Source: Heliocidaris tuberculata (lineage: Eukaryota > Echinodermata > Echinoidea > Camarodonta > Echinometridae). Taken from it: DNA of 64,000 nucleotides. The notes under the pieces are model-generated. The model was not told the DNA's origin, did no database searches, and saw only the letters and a program-made list of their open reading frames with translations. Made by a program: the position numbers and the translations under genes. Below, piece after piece: positions 12,319-24,600 of this stretch. Each line of letters opens with the position of its first letter. The first letter of the stretch is position 1. Location of the stretch: contig CM046836.1 of assembly GCA_025618425.1 (NCBI GenBank), positions 12,966,074 to 13,030,073 on the forward strand, in the 5' to 3' direction.

Positions 12319-12804
12319 AGATCGTTGCATTATGACTTGGGCTGACAATGTAAAGAGTTGTGAACTGGCAAAACAATGTAAGAGTATTCTCTATATCATT
12401 TCTCATTATTTTTGTGAATGCATCCTCTTGCGTAGACGAATAAAAAAACTATTTTAGCATAGAAAATTGGCTCTGATTTCGACTTATTATTTTATGCTTT
12501 GCGGATATTTGTTGCTGTTTTTTTAATTGCATTCAGATATGTGAGCATATTTGAATAATAATGCCTGTCTATTTACAAGGAGGCCTCATAAACGAGCTGT
12601 CGTCTAATCCCGCTTTGCCTCATTGCAATGTTGAAGCGATAAAGCACGAGTTCTAAATTTGAAGCTCTATATTGTTCCCAGGCATGCCAGGTGGAGTTCG
12701 TTTTTCCAGCTCTTTATAAAAAACAAATTATTCCGCTATTTTGTCAATTTTGTACAATCAATTTCTTTGCGGAAGTGAAAAATCTTCGCACATGATAGAT
12801 ATCA

Positions 12805-15800
12805 TACATGTAACTCTCAACCTGATGTTAATTGCTCTTTATCAACTGATCATGCACCAGGCCGTATTTGTTACGATGTAAATACTTTACGTCAGCTGAA
12901 CATTCAGCCTCATTCTTTGTTACCTCAGCAGGTGTGGAGCAGAGTGTGCGATCTGGGCATCGGTCGCCGACCTCGAACTCATCGCGGACGAAGGCGCAAG
13001 GTCCCCAGATCGCAATACTCTCCCACACCTTCCTCTGGCCTTAGACTTGGTCTTTGGAATGCACGATCCTTGACCAATAAAACACATGCAGTTATTGATC
13101 TTGTTATGGAGAAAAATCTTGATGTGTTAGTCATTACGGAATCTTGGCTTTCTGGGGATAGAAACAGGGATGGTCTCATTCTTTCTGATTTGAAATCATG
13201 CTTGCCAAATTATCGTTTTATTCATCAACCCCGCTTGTCTTCTAGGGGTGGAGGTATTTTTGTTCTATTTAAATCCACAAGCCGCTGTTCTGTAAATCCT
13301 AATGGAGATTTCTCTTCCTTTGAATTATTTGATATCACACTGAATCTTACCTCATCTTCTGTTGTTAGGATGTACTGCATATATCATCCTCCATCTTTGA
13401 GTAACAGTGTTTTCCGTGAGGAGTTTGTAACTCTTCTTGAGGGTGCCGTTATAAGTGACCACTTTCCCATACTCTTAGGTGATTTTAATGTTCACATTGA
13501 TGATCGTAATGATAACTTTGCTAAGTCATTTATGAATGCAGTTGAATCCCTTGGGTTTAAGCAGCATGTCTGCAGTCCCACCCACCTTGCAGGACATACT
13601 CTCGATCTTTTATTTACTAGGGACTCCAAAGATGTAGTTAATGTTAATGTTTTGTCTTCACTGCCCTCTGATCATTCTGCTATTGTTGCTACAATGAAGC
13701 TTCCTTCCCTGCGAAACCCCAAGAAGAGAGTTTCCACCAGAAAATTCCGCAGCATCGTCTTGGACACATTCCAGAATGACATTAGGGCCATGTTTCGCCC
13801 ACCTTCCGAACTGACATGTCCTTCTGAGGCCTTTGATCATTATAACACCTGCCTAAGGTCTCTGATTGATAGACATGCCCCCTTCAAGTTAAAACTGTCA
13901 CGATTAGACCAAAATCACCTTGGTTCACCGATGACATCTCGGAAGCAAAGAGGCGAAGGCGACGGGCGGAACGCCGCATGATCAAGTCTGGACTTTGTGC
14001 TGATAGGGAACAGTATCGCAGAGAATGTGAGTCCTACTATGAGTGTATAGTTAATGCCAAGTCTTCGTATTTCAGAAACCTCATTGCAGAGTCGGACACT
14101 AAACAGCTATTCAGCATTGTTCGGTCACTTTCATCGCCAGATCAGTCTACTAGCCTACCAGACCACTCTTCGGCTCAGAACCTCGCCAATCAGTTTGCCG
14201 AATTCTTCAGCGAAAAGGTATCAACTGTGATATCTTCCTTCAATTCATCAGTTTCAGATCCAGCAACTGCATCTTCTCCGACTCCATCTCAACATAGCTT
14301 CTCAGACTTCTGTCACGTCAACGATTCAGACATCCAGAAGCTCATCCGTTCTCTGCCATCAAAATAGTGCAACTCTGACCCGATTCCTACATGGCTTCTA
14401 AAGGACTGTCTCGACGAACTAATTCCGACCATCACAAGGTTTATCAATTTATCCTTGTCATCTGGTTGTGTCCCTGATGGTATGAAAACATCACTTCTAC
14501 TTCCTCTTCTAAAAAAGCCGAGCCTTGATCACAATAATCTTGTCAACTACAGGCCCATTGCTAATCTGCCTTTCATTGGCAAGGTTTTAGAAAAGGTTGT
14601 GACTTCGCAGCTGAAGGATCACCTTGAAGGTTTCGGCATGCTTCCAGTTCATCAGTCGGCTTATCGGAATCACCATTCCACTGAGACTGCCCTGGTGAAA
14701 GTCTTCAACGATATTCTCCTGGCCATTGACAGGGGCGAGGAGGCGGTGCTTATTCTCCTTGACTACACAGCTGCCTTCGATACCATCGATCATGGATTGT
14801 TGCTGCGTCGTCTGGAAAATGACTTTGGTATTTCTGGGACTGTTCTTGATTGGATCCGGTCGTACCTACACAATCGAAGACAACAAGTCATCATCGATGG
14901 CACCACATCGGCACCTTTCCCATTGGTCTGCGGCGTTCCGCAAGGTTCGGTAGTCGGCCCTCTCCTCTTCATAATGTACACAAGCCCTCTGTCAAGATGT
15001 ATTGACTCTCACCAGGACATTCGCCACGCAATGTATGCAGATGACACACAAATTTACATCATTCTCAAGCCTACTGGGAAGGATGATGCTGCACTGAAGC
15101 TCAGCAGATGTCTTCAGGACATAAAAGCCTGGTCGCATGATAATAAGCTTTGTCTTAATGAAACGAAATCAGAAATGATCCACTTGTTCTCAAAACACAG
15201 AAAAACAGAATCATTTCCAATGTTATTCGGTTCAGATAACAGAAACACCAGCACTCTAAAGTGTAATGATTGGGTACGGGACCTTGGGGTCACAGTGGAT
15301 AGGAATCTCACTTTCCAACAACACATCAAAAATGTCTGCAGGTCTGCTTCATTTGGTATTCACAAGATAGGAAAAATTAGGAAGCTACTCGACCAACCCA
15401 CAGCTGCTAAACTAACCCATGCCTTTGTATCTGCTCATCTTGATTACTGCAACTCTACCTTTTCCGGAATCCCACAATCCCATCTTCGTCCACTACAAAG
15501 AATTCAGAATACTGCTGCAAGGCTTGTTACCCTGTCAAAAAAATGTGAACATATAACACCAATTCTTCGCTCATTGCACTGGCTTCCAATACGCCAGCGC
15601 ATCATTTTCAAAATTCTTCTAATAACCTATAAGATTATTAATGGCCTGTCTCCTGTATATCTTTCTGATCTCATCTCCCTTCGCTCCTCTAGTTCTCTCC
15701 GACCTCTTCGTTCTTCAACAACCTTGCAGCTTACCCGCGGACCCCGAACTAATACCAATTATGGTGATCGAGCCTTTTCTGTAATTGCCCCATGCCTTTG

Positions 15801-15939
15801 GAATCGATTACCCTCATATATCCACAATGCCAACTCCCTTGAACAATTTAAGACTTTACTCAAAACCCATCTTTTTAATGCTTAGTTTTCTCCACTCAGC
15901 TGTGGGTTGGTCTACACTTATGGAGGTGCACATCATTTT

Positions 15940-15973
<34 letters not shown>

Positions 15974-16112
15974 CCCCTCAAATATGAATATTAATTCAAT
16001 TTGATTGAATAATAATTCAGGTTACTCTATTAATAGCAAGAATACTGTGCGCTTAGAAACACCAGTATAAAGCGCTATATAAATGTTATAATTATTATTA
16101 TTATTCTTATTC
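12805..16112 (+). pseudogene. CR1/L2-type non-LTR retrotransposon, broken (endonuclease + reverse transcriptase)
   Basis: An open frame to about 13915 encodes an APE-type endonuclease: LWNARSL, VITESWLS, LLGDFNVH and LPSDHSAI mark its catalytic segments. Near 13905-13925 the frame shifts, and the reading continues as WFTDDISEAKRRR. An in-frame TAG at 14365-14367 then interrupts it. From 14455 to 15885 the reverse transcriptase follows, with NYRPIANLP, QSAYRNHHSTETAL, LDYTAAFDTIDH, GVPQGSVVGPLLF and the catalytic YADDTQ, then the conserved LDYCNS and LQRIQNTAARL region. A T-run (15941-15973) follows the stop, and the 3' end AGCGCTATATAAATG plus ATT repeats closes it near 16112. Only two lesions suggest fairly recent insertion. 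The 5' boundary is uncertain. Confidence 0.9.
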
Positions 16113-16640
16113 GTCTTCAGAGCTTGTGCCGCGAGGAGGGGGGGGGGGGAGGTTGACATCGTGAAAGTACGAGGGTTAACATCATGAAAATGCGTGAGCG
16201 GCATAACACTACTCATTAACTCTCCTTATACTGGAGACCTAGTATAACTTCTAGGTACCTATAACCCGACGAGCCTGAGTCCGTTTTTGTCCGGGCATTC
16301 GGAATGATTATTCTTTTATAATTTGTTTTTGCGAGGTTTAAGGAGTGAGAGAGAGTGATGGAGGAGAGCCATAATTAAAAGCTAGTAAGAGAGAGAGAGA
16401 GGGGGGGGGGGGGGGGGGGAGGGGACAAGTGAGAGGCATGAATACAAATGAATATATTGCGAGAAAGAGATATATAACTCCGTCAAATTCTATAGAAACT
16501 TACAATTAACAGGATTAGTTGAATAAAGTGGTTTGAGGGAGATACATTATCACATTAACGTTTAAGAATGCATACGTCATAATTTATGAAAACAACAAGG
16601 TAAAGATAAAGGGAAATAACCAACTTAATGCATGAAAAAT
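16113..16640. other. Spacer with GA and G tracts
   Basis: Contains GAGAGAGGGGG runs at 16390-16425 and short G runs. No gene recognised. Confidence 0.5.
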
Positions 16641-17310
16641 GTGTCACTCGGCGTTTACCTTATTGTATAATGTATAATGATTTTGTCATATACCCTAAAT
16701 GCTGTACCTTGAATTAGGATAGTCATTTACGGAAAAGCTGGATGGGCCCTAATCATGCTTATGCCTACCACATTTTGGAATATTAGAATACCCTGAAAAA
16801 TCAGCATCCGCAAAATATTTTATGAACAAGATAGTATGAACAAAATAGAAGGGGATGTAAGGGAGAGATGTCAACTTTTAATTTGCCCTATTCACATATT
16901 CCTCGGCAGAAGAAAAGGTTTCGCAAGGTTGGTATAAAATATGGTTTGTATAGTATTCTTTTGCCTTATGGAACTATTGTGCATTTATTGACAAGAACTC
17001 CTTTTTTGACCAATGTTGACGTAGGAAAGAAAGTGAGTGAAATAGACAGAGAGAGAGAGAGAGGGGGGGGGGGGTGGTGCATTATCCAAACAAAAAAATA
17101 AAAACAAAAAAATTTTGTACATACACTATAGATCACACTGCACTGCCAACTAGTGGCGGAGCGGTGGGACATACCACCAATCGAGTGACGAGAAGTGACT
17201 TAAAACGAGAAAAGAAGGAGAGAAAGAATAGGGAGAGAGAGAGAGGCAGCACGAAAAGGCACTTTCTAACACCATCCCCTCACTGAATGATCTTCTTAAC
17301 CCTGGAGCGG
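16640..17310 (+). repeat. Upstream homology block of peptide repeat unit A
   Basis: Starts at GTCACTCGGCGTTTA. It continues through GGATAGTCATTTAC, TGCCTA...GGAATAT and CCCTATTCACATATTCCTCG, with AGAAAAGGTTTCGCAAGG and then a GA/G microsatellite at 17049-17073. The same ordered landmarks occur near 20050-20580 and 23930-24423. It is probably distal promoter DNA carried along with each gene duplication. Confidence 0.7.
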
Positions 17311-17530
17311 CACTAGTGTCTTTTAGCAAGACATTAATCTACATTTGCCACACTCGACCCAGGTGAGGTAAATGGGTACCTGGCAGGAATTGATGCCTTC
17401 AAATGCTAGAGGGCGCCGTAAGAGCAGCCATGCTAAAGCCAGGGTAATAATGTGGAGTGGCATGAGTGTCAAGCCTGACAGACATGTGCAAGGGGGATCC
17501 ACTATTGTTATTATCATTATTATTTTATCT
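17310..17530 (+). mobile_element. SINE fragment
   Basis: TTAGCAAGACATTAATCTAC, then TCGACCCAGG and AATGGGTACCTGG, matches the body of the full SINE at 49185-49470. It ends in a TTATTATC-type tail and lies upstream of peptide gene A. Confidence 0.65.
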
Positions 17531-17877
17531 CGCTTTTTATTCCGCGAGTAAGACCGGTGCCCCCTAGTTTGCAGGCACAAACTGATAAAATGTCAAATTA
17601 GGGTCTGTGCTTGCAGATTAGGCCCCCCCCCCTTGACACTGCCCTCTTAATGGCATGACTGACTTCATTGTAGTCAACAGCAATCAGGAAGGCAGTGGGC
17701 ACCAACATTTGCAAAGCCTGTTTTATAAGGACAAGAACTGATCTCAAAACGAAAACTTTTCAACGTTGTTTAAAAAAGCTTCAAGTTTTGGAAAAAGTGG
17801 TACACTTGAATCTGGAGTGAGTGATCTCAGTTGTAATACACCATTGCAATTAATAGTTGTCTGCTGAAATTGAGAGA

Positions 17878-18775
17878 ATGATGAATCGAGAAGTATGTTT
17901 GTGTTGCTTCGTCACCTTACTTCTGTTAAGCTCAAGCTACGCCCAACCGCCTCCACGTCAAGGTTTAAAACAACAGCGTGAATTTTCCCATATCAATCAG
18001 GTAAGATGAAACAAAATTTATATAAGAAAAATGTATGATTTATATCATGACAGCTATGTATATCATAATGAGGGGCATTGCCCGAACATTTTGAACGGAG
18101 CTGTTCGGTGACGGACCAAATGTTCTATCAAGGCTGTGGGAAAAATTGTCCAACAAACAAACAAACTAAAAGGTTTTCATGAACATAAGCAATGCAAGAA
18201 TTGTGCTGGATCAGTGATTGCCGTTAAACTCACACGAGGCATCATTTTGCTGATGTTGGGACCTTGTGTGTGAGTGACTGCTACGGTCATTTACGCGTCA
18301 TGAAAGACTGATACCGTATATCGTGTAAGCCAGGCTTTGTAGGATTGATTATGGCGTAGATAATAACGCAATCAAAATTATTTACGCCTCATGTGCAACG
18401 GGGATTTTAATACAGCATCAAGTAAAAGTCAAGCTGACGGTTTTACTTTTTATTCACTTTAATCTACATTTGCCACTCTCCACCCAGGTGTAGTAAATGG
18501 GTACCTGGTAGGAATTTATTCCTTGAATGCTTTCAGCGCCTTAGGGCAGCTGGGCTAAAGCCAGGCGCCTTGAACATCCCCTGGGATGGATACGTGCGCA
18601 ATATAAATGTAGCTATTATTATTAGTATTATCATTTAAGTTGCCCTTTTTATTTTCTTCGCCTACAGCCAGCTAAGAGAGAAATGGATGTCTACCCTCTA
18701 CTCCTAAAGATGAAAAGAGAAGCTGAAGGTGTTTGGAACCGGCGACGTCTTCAGAGATCACCGCACAATTATTAG
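17878..18775 (+). CDS. Secreted basic peptide precursor A (unrecognised family, 76 aa)
   Basis: Two exons: 17878-18000 (41 codons) and 18668-18775 (35 codons plus stop TAG), joined by a phase-0 GT-AG intron of 667 bp. Two tandem ATGs open the frame. Residues 1-22 form a signal peptide ending SSSYA, and the predicted first mature residue is Gln, which could cyclise. The mature part (54 aa) has no Cys, 12 Arg/Lys and 5 Asp/Glu. Exon 2 contains PAKRE, PLLLKMKREAEGVW, the tri-Arg NRRR and the C-terminus QRSPHNY. KR and RRR are possible prohormone-convertase sites. The gene structure and exon 2 motif recur in genes B and C. I recognise no known family; a neuropeptide, pheromone or antimicrobial role are all open. 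AATAAA hexamers occur at 18871 and 19473. Confidence 0.8.
18455..18640 (+). mobile_element. SINE fragment inside the intron of peptide gene A
   Basis: AATCTACATTTGCCACTCTC, then CACCCAGGTGTAGTAAATGG and GGTACCTGG, leads to a tail reading GTGCGCAATATAAATGTAGC with ATT repeats. The tail resembles the 3' end of the LINE at 16080-16112. It stops about 28 bp before exon 2. Confidence 0.7.
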
Positions 18776-19533
18776 ACAGACAGGAGGAATAAGAGATTCT
18801 CGTTCGATTCCAGTATATTAAGAAAGAAATGCAAACATGTCGCACTACTGCCACTAAAACACAGTACAAAAATAAAATAGATAAAAAATAATGGATATAA
18901 AAGCGGTTCAGCTCTGAGAGCTCTGACACACCCCAACCCCTAATTAATAGGTGAAAATTACTGCATGACAATATTTCGTTAAAAAAAGAAGAGAAAAATG
19001 GAAAAAGGGAAAAGAAAGGAGAGCTCCAGTGAACCAGGAAGTATTTTTTTTTACACATATCTCTATATAAGAAAAAGAATGTCAATAATATACATGTTAT
19101 CATTATTTGATCATGAAAATGGATAGTCTTATTTTTGGTAGGGTCCATGGTCTTATGATATATCTTAAAATATTTTGATATCAGTGCATATCAGATTTGT
19201 ATGAACAAGACTCTTTCAGCATAGGAATTATTGTTGAATGATGCCTTTAAAAGCCTTTTAACTGTTTGAAGTTTAGGGATGATGTTAGGCGTGCAAGGTA
19301 TAATCAAAGAAGTTACATAATTATGTGAGTGTAGATTTCAAATTTGTAATATCGCCCTTTTCTAAAAAAAAAAGAAATGATAGTGATAGTGCTTCAAAGT
19401 ACACAACTGATAAAAAATAAAATGGTAAATGTCTGCTTTCTGCCATTGGGTTTTGAATGCATATTCAAATTGAATAAATGAGCGTATTACACAAAATTGC
19501 TATCTAAGAGCTTTCAAGTTAGTGATATACATG

Positions 19534-19534
<1 letters not shown>

Positions 19535-19581
<47 letters not shown>

Positions 19582-19651
19582 AAGAGGAGGAGAGAGGGGA
19601 TAGGTTGTATCGGTGTGTGTGAGTGGGCGTTGCGGGAGTATGGGCGTATGG

Positions 19652-19717
<66 letters not shown>

Positions 19718-19839
19718 GGGAAAATAGAAATAGAAGGGGGAAATGTAAAAGATATAGATAAAAGAGAGAAAGAAAAATTGGGGAAGAGAGAGAGAGAGAG
19801 AGGGTGGGAAAAGAGAAATGGGGGTGGGGAGAAACGCCT

Positions 19840-19871
<32 letters not shown>

Positions 19872-19890
19872 AGAGGGAAAATTAAGGAGA
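19535..19890. repeat. GA and TG microsatellite block after peptide gene A
   Basis: GA runs at about 19541-19577, 19681-19714, 19789-19802 and 19841-19870, with a TG run at 19655-19681. The protein-like readings across it are repeat artefacts. It lies at the same place in the repeat unit as the GA tract at 23697-23720. Confidence 0.9.
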
Positions 19891-20049
19891 AACCGGGGAA
19901 GAAGGGCAGGAAGAGGACACAGGGGAGGAGCGAGAGCTAGATAGGTAGGTAAAGAAATGTCTAGCCTGTGCAAGCTAACCAGATAACCCCATGAACATGA
20001 TACAGAATGAAGCGGCAAACAGATGCTCTACCAGTACATATGCCAAAGA

Positions 20050-20600
20050 AATCACTCGGTGTGATAAGCCAAAGCTCTTTGGAAGTGCATAGAGACATTG
20101 ATAAAAATGTATTATGAGCTTTACAAGAATCGATTATTATTATTATTATTATTATTTAAATTCCAAGCACTTTTGCATGATATTTAGTAACCCCCCCCCC
20201 CCCCCCCAACTTTGAATTTGACCTTTGATCATAAATAGTCATCTGTGGTAAGTTTGAACTGGCCCTATAATGCCTACTTCTTTTCAGAATATCCAGATAC
20301 CCTGAAAACCTGCATTCACACACACACAAAAAAAAAATAGATAAAAAATGAATGAATAAATAAATAAATAGCAGTCTATCAGAGGGCTGTAAATGATAGA
20401 TATCACCCTTTCATTCACCCTATTCACAGATTCCTCGACAAAAGAAAAGGTTTAGCAAGGATGGTATCAAAATTGTGGCATTGAACTATTTTGCATACAT
20501 ATTGACACAAGCTATTTTTTTGGCCAAGGAACAAAGAAAGAGAGAGAGAGAGAGAAAGAGAGAGGTAGTGAGAGAGAGAGAGAAAAAAAACCCAAACAAT
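20050..20600 (+). repeat. Upstream homology block of peptide repeat unit B
   Basis: Landmarks in order: ATCACTCGGTGTGATA, CAAGCACTTTTGCATGATAT, TTTGATCATAAATAGTCATC, CCTGAAAACCTGCATTCA, TTTCATTCACCCTATTCACA, GAAAAGGTTTAGCAAGGATG, then a GA tract at 20535-20581. A SINE-tail-like piece (CTTTGGAAGTGCATAGAGAC plus ATT repeats) is embedded at 20065-20155. Confidence 0.75.
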
Positions 20601-21014
20601 AAAAAATAAAAATAAAAAAATAGTCGTATAATAAGTACCTTTATATAGAGAGTAGCGACAAGGACGTCTGACTTTTCTGGACACAAAATGGCGTTCGAAT
20701 CTCTCTATTGAGAACACCCAGGTGCTCATCGGAATTGAATAGAAATGTTACTTAATAGTGGACCCAAAATGGCGTTCAAATCACGGGTTGTCGTTACTCT
20801 TCTATATAAATGTACTCTACTGCCAACTAGTGGCGTAGGGATATGGGGCGTGGAAAACGTGTCCCTAATTGAACCAAAATAAAAAAAAAATTAAAAAATA
20901 AAAATAAATGAATAAATAAACATTAAAAAAAACGAGAAAAATGAGAGAAAGAAAGAGAGAGGGGTTAGGCAACAAGAAAAGTCACCCTCCAAATCTTCCC
21001 TTCACTCGATGGTC

Positions 21015-21530
21015 TTGTTCATTCAGCAAGAGAGACCGGTAGGCCCCTATGACGCGAATGGCCCCTCAGAGGCTTGTTTCACGCGATTCATTCACCAAGT
21101 AAGACTGGTGGGCCACTATGACACGAATGGCCCCTCAGTGGCTTGATTCACCCAATCCATTCACCAAGTAAGACTGGTGGGCCCCTATGACAGGATGGGC
21201 CCTCAATGGCTTGATTCACCCGGTTCATTTACCAAGTAAGACCGGTGGGACCTGGCCTATGACAGGATGGCCCCTCAATGGCTTGATTCACCCAATTCAT
21301 TAACCAAGTAAGACTGGTGGGCCCCTATGACAGGATAGCCCCTCAATGGCTTGATTCACCAAATTTATTTACCAAGTAAGACCGGTGGGCCCCTATGACA
21401 GGATGGCCCCTCAATGGCTTGATTCACCCAATTCATTCACCAAGTAACACCGGTGGGCCCCTATGACAGGATGGCCCCTCAATGGCTTGATTCACTAATT
21501 CATTCACCAAGTAAGACCCGTTGGCCCCTA
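21015..21530. repeat. Tandem array of about 69-bp units upstream of peptide gene B
   Basis: About eight units, each containing TTCACCAAGTAAGACCGGTG, GGCCCCTATGACAGGATGGC and CCTCAATGGCTTGATTCACC, with a period of 66-72 bp. A further copy lies at 21705-21800. A single related unit (CGAGTAAGACCGGTGCCCCC) is upstream of gene A at 17545, so the array looks like a lineage B expansion. Confidence 0.85.
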
Positions 21531-21802
21531 GTTTCCGAACACAAACCCTTGGTCAGTCAAAACGCGTAACAGAGTGTCTGACCCGAGACTACCATAGGCT
21601 CTGTATTATAATGACCAGACCAGTATTAACCTGGGTTAGGCTTCTCTCAAGACAGAATGATTTTATAATAAAGTGTCAAATAAGGGTCTGTGCTTGCAGA
21701 ATAGTTGGCCCCCATGACACGAATGGCCTCTCAATGGCTTGATCCATGCGATTCATTCATCAAGTAAGACCGGTGAGCCCCTATGACACGAGTGGCCCCT
21801 CG

Positions 21803-22077
21803 GGTTAAAACTATACATCTATTCCAGACTGCGGGAGTAGATGTATAGTTGTGTAGTTTCCTGTGTTCTGATTGGTTAAAACTATACATCTACTCAACAG
21901 CGGTACGGATGAATAGTTGCTCGTATTTATGGCACTTTGGCCCTCTTACTGTACAACTATGCAACCATGCATGTGTAGTTGCTAACAGTTGCACAGTTGT
22001 ATAGTTGTATAGTTTCCTGTGTTCTGATTGGTCAAAACTATACATCTACTCGACAGTTGTATAGTTGTATAGTTTGG
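21803..22077. repeat. Interspersed palindromic repeats just upstream of peptide gene B
   Basis: AAACTATACATCTACTC and its reverse complement GAGTAGATGTATAGTT alternate. TAGTTTCCTGTGTTCTGATT occurs twice, about 156 bp apart, each time followed by GG (ATTGG, an inverted CCAAT). This could be a small MITE pair or promoter material. Confidence 0.65.
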
Positions 22078-22220
22078 CATGTTTATGTCGTTTTCCGCCC
22101 GTCATACCCTCGGCGCTACTGCACTGATGTCAACGACATTTCTGTTGGTCACTGGGCTTCATTCTTTGTCGAACTTGTTGACAAAAACAGACCTTGGAGC
22201 GACTGCCAACTGATGTGGAA

Positions 22221-22228
22221 TATATAAA
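22221..22228 (+). promoter_or_regulatory. Candidate TATA box of peptide gene B
   Basis: TATATAAA lies 137 bp before the first ATG, in a block conserved with units A and X. The matching A position reads TTTAAAAAAGC, so it is not strictly conserved. Confidence 0.4.
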
Positions 22229-22364
22229 TTTCCACGGTTTTCTTTCTATAAAAGCTTGATTTCTTTACACAGAGGTATACACTTACATTGACTAATATCT
22301 AGAGTGAGTGACCCCGGTTCTAATATACAATTGGCATTAATTGGTGTATACTGAAATTGAGCGA

Positions 22365-23074
22365 ATGATGAATCGAGCAGTGTGTTTGTGTTTCTTCATC
22401 ACCTTGGTCCTGTTCAGCTCTACCTACGGCCAAGGCAGGCGCCGGCCACCGGCAGGAATAAGAAAACTGCACGGTTTTTCCAATGTCAACCAGGTAAGAT
22501 GAAGCTGCGTAATAAAAATAAATCTACATAAATAATAATATATAATGAATACTACACTGAGATATCACAATCAGGGACATCTGTAAAGCATTTTGATTGG
22601 GAAAAGGGTAGGGATGCCCTTTGCCCTAGCTAGGAGGGGGGGGGGAGCAAAAAAGAGGAAAATGAAAAGAGAGAGAGGGGGGGGGGGAGTACGAGAAAAG
22701 GATATGAAAGGACCCCGTCGTGTAATATCTGGCCTTGTTAATCGCATATCATTCACCGAGTCCGGCCAGTGTGCCCCCCCCCCCCATTGATTTCAGAGGT
22801 TTTATTCAGTTAGAAATGTGCCCCCTCCCCCGCTTGAATAATCCTAGATCCGCAATTGAGAACTTATCTAACCGTCCTCTTAACAGTATCAAGTGAATAT
22901 CAATCTAAAGGTTGTTTATTATATATTTTTGTTTTCTCTTTCCCTCTCTCTTTTTTTCTTTCCTTACAGCCAGATGAGAGAGAAAAGGAGAGCTTCCCCC
23001 TTCCTCGAAAGATGAAGAGAGAAGTTGAAGGTATTTGGAGCCGGCGACGTCCTCAGAGATCACCGCACTATTAG
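22365..23074 (+). CDS. Secreted basic peptide precursor B (unrecognised family, 77 aa)
   Basis: Exons 22365-22493 (43 codons) and 22970-23074 (34 codons plus TAG), with a phase-0 intron of 476 bp. It shares the tandem ATG start MMNR with gene A. The signal peptide ends SSTYG and the next residue is Gln. The mature part (55 aa) has no Cys, 15 Arg/Lys against 6 acidic residues, and starts QGRRRPP. Exon 1 ends in Asn-Gln as in A. Exon 2 keeps KMKREVEGIW, SRRR and QRSPHY. Intron start, 3' UTR and flanks align with gene A, so A and B are the closest pair. Function unknown. A candidate AATAAA is at 23602. Confidence 0.8.
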
Positions 23075-23684
23075 ACAGACATGGAAAACAGAAGAGCCTT
23101 CACCAATGTTCACCGATCCAATATCTCAAGAAAGACAGCAAACATTTCGCATTACTACCATTAACAAAATAATGAATAATATATTAGGGGGGGGGGGGGC
23201 GGGGGAGGAAACGGGACCAGGAAGCGATTTAGCTCTCGAGAGCTCAAAAAAAGCTCTGGTAAAGCACGCCCTCAACTTAATGGACAAAAGTCAGTGCGTA
23301 AAGTGTTTTGTTTAGAATAGGAAGTGCAAAGCGAGCTCCGGTGATTAAGAAGTACTTTTCTAAAACACATTTTAAAAAGGAAAACGTCAATATATAAACA
23401 TGTAACTGACCGTCAAAATGGATGGGCTTATCATTTTATAGATTTTTTCTAAGCATTACTCTTCTATAACATGATATATGATTAGATTTGTTTTATTAAG
23501 ACATCAAAACATCAAAATTGTTGAATGTATGGTGCCTTAAGCTTTTTGACTTTGGTGGATGGTGTACTCTTGTATCGTGTACAATTATGCGTGCATAGTG
23601 TAATAAAAAGTTGCATAAATTAAATATGCATGTATATGTGAGTTTGGATTCATTCTTGTCATATCGCCTTTGTAGTGAGGAAGA

Positions 23685-23760
23685 GAGAGTAGTGACGAAG
23701 AGAGAGAGAGAGAGAGGGGGGGGGGGGGAGGGAGGAGGAGGAGGAGGAAGAGAGGGGATA
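23685..23760. repeat. GA/G microsatellite after peptide gene B
   Basis: GAGAGAGAGAGAGGGGG run followed by GGA repeats, at the same place as the GA block after gene A. Confidence 0.9.
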
Positions 23761-23929
23761 TATGTTCGTGTGAGTGTGTTAAAGTGTGTGGGAGGGGTTT
23801 ACAATAGTTTGGGTGGGTGTGTGGTTGCGATAGAACATGTAGAAAGTTATTGTTTATTCCTCGTAAATTGAGGGAAATAGCAAAATCACCAACAAATATA
23901 TATATATATATGATATTGTGAGAGAAATG

Positions 23930-24383
23930 TATCTCTCGGTGTTTATTTCTGTTACTCATATCGAAATCCCAAACACTTTTGCATTGATATTTCTTACAAG
24001 CCCTCGAAATTTTGAACATTACCCTTGATCACAGGTAGTCGTTTACCTGTTTACAGTAACTGGACTGGCCCAGGCCATAATGCCTAACTCATGTCGGAAT
24101 ATCCAAGTACTATCCTAAATAAAAATGCATACACACAATTTTTATGAATAATAGTCCTCTGAAATAGGGTTGCAAGGGATAGATATCACCCTTTCATTCG
24201 CCCTATTCACAGATTTATCGACAAAAGAACAGGTTTAGCAGGGTTGGTATTTAATATGGTTTCTATATGCTATTGTGGCATGGAATTATTGTGCTTACAT
24301 ATTGACACAAGCTATCATTCGGAACGTAAGCTAAACCAAAGACAGGTTGCGAGAGAGCGAAAGAGCGAGAGAGAGCGAGAGAG

Positions 24384-24423
<40 letters not shown>

Positions 24424-24600
24424 AACCACAACCAACAAACAAGGTACACTACCGATTTCAATCCATTGCTATTCGTACACACCTTCCTTCATGTCCTTCG
24501 TCGAACTTACTGACAAAAACCTGGATCTTTAGACTGATGTGGAAGACATGTCAACGTTCTTAAAAAGCTTCCATCTTCAGACATAGTTGTAAATAAAATG
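23930..24600 (+). repeat. Upstream homology block X without a gene
   Basis: Landmarks match units A and B: TATCTCTCGGTGTTTAT, CAAACACTTTTGCATTGATA, CCCTTGATCACAGGTAGTCG, ACCCTTTCATTCGCCCTATT, AACAGGTTTAGCAGGGTTGG, a GA tract (24363-24423), then CTTCGTCGAACTTACTGACA and TCAACGTTCTTAAAAAGCTT. In units A and B the first exon lies within about 80-215 bp of these last landmarks. None is visible here before 24900, so this looks like the promoter of a lost copy. Confidence 0.6.

Noticed and set aside
19500..20018. 172-residue minus-strand frame rich in Leu, Ser and His-Thr
   Set aside because: Read from GA and TG microsatellites; the opposite strand gives an equally artificial Arg-Glu frame.
21015..21530. 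CRISPR-like array
   Set aside because: Units are tandem copies without unique spacers, in eukaryotic DNA with no cas genes.
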